A stretch of 6,281 nt of DNA, taken from Christensenella sp. (GTDB taxonomy: Bacteria > Bacillota > Clostridia > Christensenellales > Maliibacteriaceae). Both the position numbers and the translations under genes were made by a program. How positions within the stretch are numbered: the first letter of the stretch is position 1; each line of letters starts with the position of its first letter. This document shows positions 5,611-6,281 of this stretch, in pieces. The notes below the pieces were generated by a model. It ran no database searches, was not told where the DNA came from, and was given only the letters and a program-made list of their open reading frames with translations. The DNA lies in the NCBI GenBank assembly GCA_019420085.1, contig JAHZHV010000131.1, positions 1 to 6,281 of the forward strand, written 5' to 3'.

Positions 5611-6022
5611 CTTTTTCTTCCACATAGCTGCAGATCGCTGTATACATTTCATTTGCCATACTGCACGCTTTTTGAATTTGCGCCTCACAAAGCGCCAGCG
5701 GCTCATCCGACGGATACCGGGTTTGAATATAATACCGATTCAAATAAGCGCTTTCATCCAGCCACTGCGCAAAATCGCGGTTGCGTTTGACCGCCTGACG
5801 GCACAGCCACGTCAGATTATGTCCATCCACCGCTTCACCCGTATCAAACAGGATAAACGCTTTGAGCGCCTTTTCAATGCACTGCTGGCAATGAAACGCT
5901 GCGGCGTTTCGGCACGACTCGTTTTTACAAAGCAATTGTGCCGCCGTAAGATCGTCCTGGGCAAAATCCAGCCAGTCCCAATAGTGTCTGCTGTCACCAT
6001 TGCCGCTCCTACGCCGTGACAT
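5600..6022 (-). CDS. HEPN-domain protein
   Basis: A 140-residue all-helical protein of the HEPN type often paired with small nucleotidyltransferases. Visible family features are W15/W17 and DFAQDDLTAAQLL (19-31), FHCQQCIEKALKAF (43-56), GHNLTWL (67-73) and LNRYYIQTRYPSD (94-106). The length is normal for a single HEPN domain. The RNase-type Rx4-6H motif of toxin HEPN proteins is not evident: R102 is followed by YPSDEPL without a His. A nuclease role is therefore doubtful, and substrate binding or scaffolding is as likely. The ATG at 6022 has GGGGGAAG about 6 nt upstream and overlaps the nucleotidyltransferase-like gene by 14 nt, showing translational coupling. The open frame continues to 6274, but that part overlays the neighbour and looks non-coding. 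The protein is rich in cysteine (seven). Confidence 0.85.
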   Translation of the reverse strand: MSRRRSGNGDSRHYWDWLDFAQDDLTAAQLLCKNESCRNAAAFHCQQCIEKALKAFILFDTGEAVDGHNLTWLCRQAVKRNRDFAQWLDESAYLNRYYIQTRYPSDEPLALCEAQIQKACSMANEMYTAICSYVEEKDGQ

Positions 6023-6281
6023 GATAGACTTCCCCCATGGCGTTGATTTTTCTGGCAAAAGAATACGGCTGGGAAAGCAGCGCATCCCATTGCGATACAG
6101 TGTACACCAAAGCATCGTAAGGAACGTCGCAATCCACCTGCATGTAGATATCATGTTCCGCCTGTCTTGGGTCGCAGCAGGCACATACCACGCATATCTT
6201 AAACGACGTGACAACACCCGCGCTTGTCTTGACATTGAACACAATAATCTTATGTGGATGCAGCAAAGCATCAATGCGGGC
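6009..6281 (-). CDS. Degenerate MNT-type nucleotidyltransferase-like protein, N-terminus outside the window
   Basis: The last 90 residues are visible, beginning ARIDALLHPHKIIVF at the window edge. The pattern (PHKIIVF, a hydrophobic strand KICVVCA, then VPYDALVYTVSQWDAL and SFARKINAMGEVYH) follows the small MNT nucleotidyltransferases that accompany HEPN proteins. In active members the first strand leads into GSxARG and then a DxD metal site. Here the corresponding stretch reads FNVKTSAGVVTSFKICVV, so the GS pair and both aspartates appear replaced. D in PYD may match the third acidic residue. It is therefore probably catalytically dead or altered, yet the reading frame is intact and coupled to the HEPN gene. 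The assignment rests on pattern and neighbour, so it is moderate. A TTG at 6266 is an in-frame start codon, but the real start is probably upstream. Confidence 0.65.
   Translation of the reverse strand, partial: ARIDALLHPHKIIVFNVKTSAGVVTSFKICVVCACCDPRQAEHDIYMQVDCDVPYDALVYTVSQWDALLSQPYSFARKINAMGEVYHVTA

Noticed and set aside
5309..6019. Plus-strand ORF of 236 codons opposite the nrdD start and HEPN gene
   Set aside because: It crosses the palindrome and the opposite genes without a ribosome binding site. The HEPN motifs on the minus strand explain the region.
1..6281. CRISPR array, insertion sequence or phage attachment site
   Set aside because: No regularly spaced repeats, transposase motifs or target duplications were seen. 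The tRNA 3' end, the usual attachment site, is outside the window.

Overview
The window looks like part of the chromosome of a strictly or facultatively anaerobic Bacillota (Firmicutes), probably a gut-type Clostridia or Erysipelotrichia member. This is inferred from the oxygen-sensitive class III ribonucleotide reductase genes, strong purine-rich Shine-Dalgarno sites, TTG/GTG starts and a VanR/VanS-like two-component system. Nothing in the sequence fixes the genus.

Left part: a tRNA-Arg(CCU) gene on the minus strand is cut by the window start. A 345-base intergenic stretch (54-398) follows. It carries a near-consensus minus-strand promoter (TTGACA-17-CATAAT) pointing at the tRNA and an extended -10 promoter on the plus strand. 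The plus-strand operon is a response regulator (399-1121) overlapping a membrane histidine kinase (1093-2298). Both resemble VanR/VanS closely in remembered sequence, but no vancomycin-resistance enzyme genes are present. The operon ends at a convergent bidirectional hairpin terminator (2332-2370).

Right part, all on the minus strand, in transcription order from the right edge: a partial MNT-fold nucleotidyltransferase-like protein whose catalytic motifs look lost (6009-6281), a HEPN-domain protein (5600-6022), a possible 37-residue ORF containing a perfect 14-bp palindrome (5497-5610), nrdD (3067-5475), a 49-codon ORF (2869-3018), and nrdG (2373-2888).

The main observation is in the nrd cluster. 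The 802-residue NrdD keeps the ATP-cone, the catalytic barrel with the putative thiyl-radical Cys and the zinc-type Cys cluster, but stops before the glycyl-radical motif. That motif (RRITGYLVGT...) sits on the separate 49-residue ORF, which has its own AGGGAGG ribosome binding site and ATG and overlaps the GTG start of the nrdG activase by 20 nt. The class III reductase here therefore appears to be a two-piece enzyme: a large catalytic subunit plus a detached glycyl-radical peptide, co-transcribed with the radical-SAM activase that would charge it. By analogy this resembles the stand-alone glycyl-radical protein YfiD/GrcA of pyruvate formate-lyase. I cannot tell from sequence alone whether this split has been described before.
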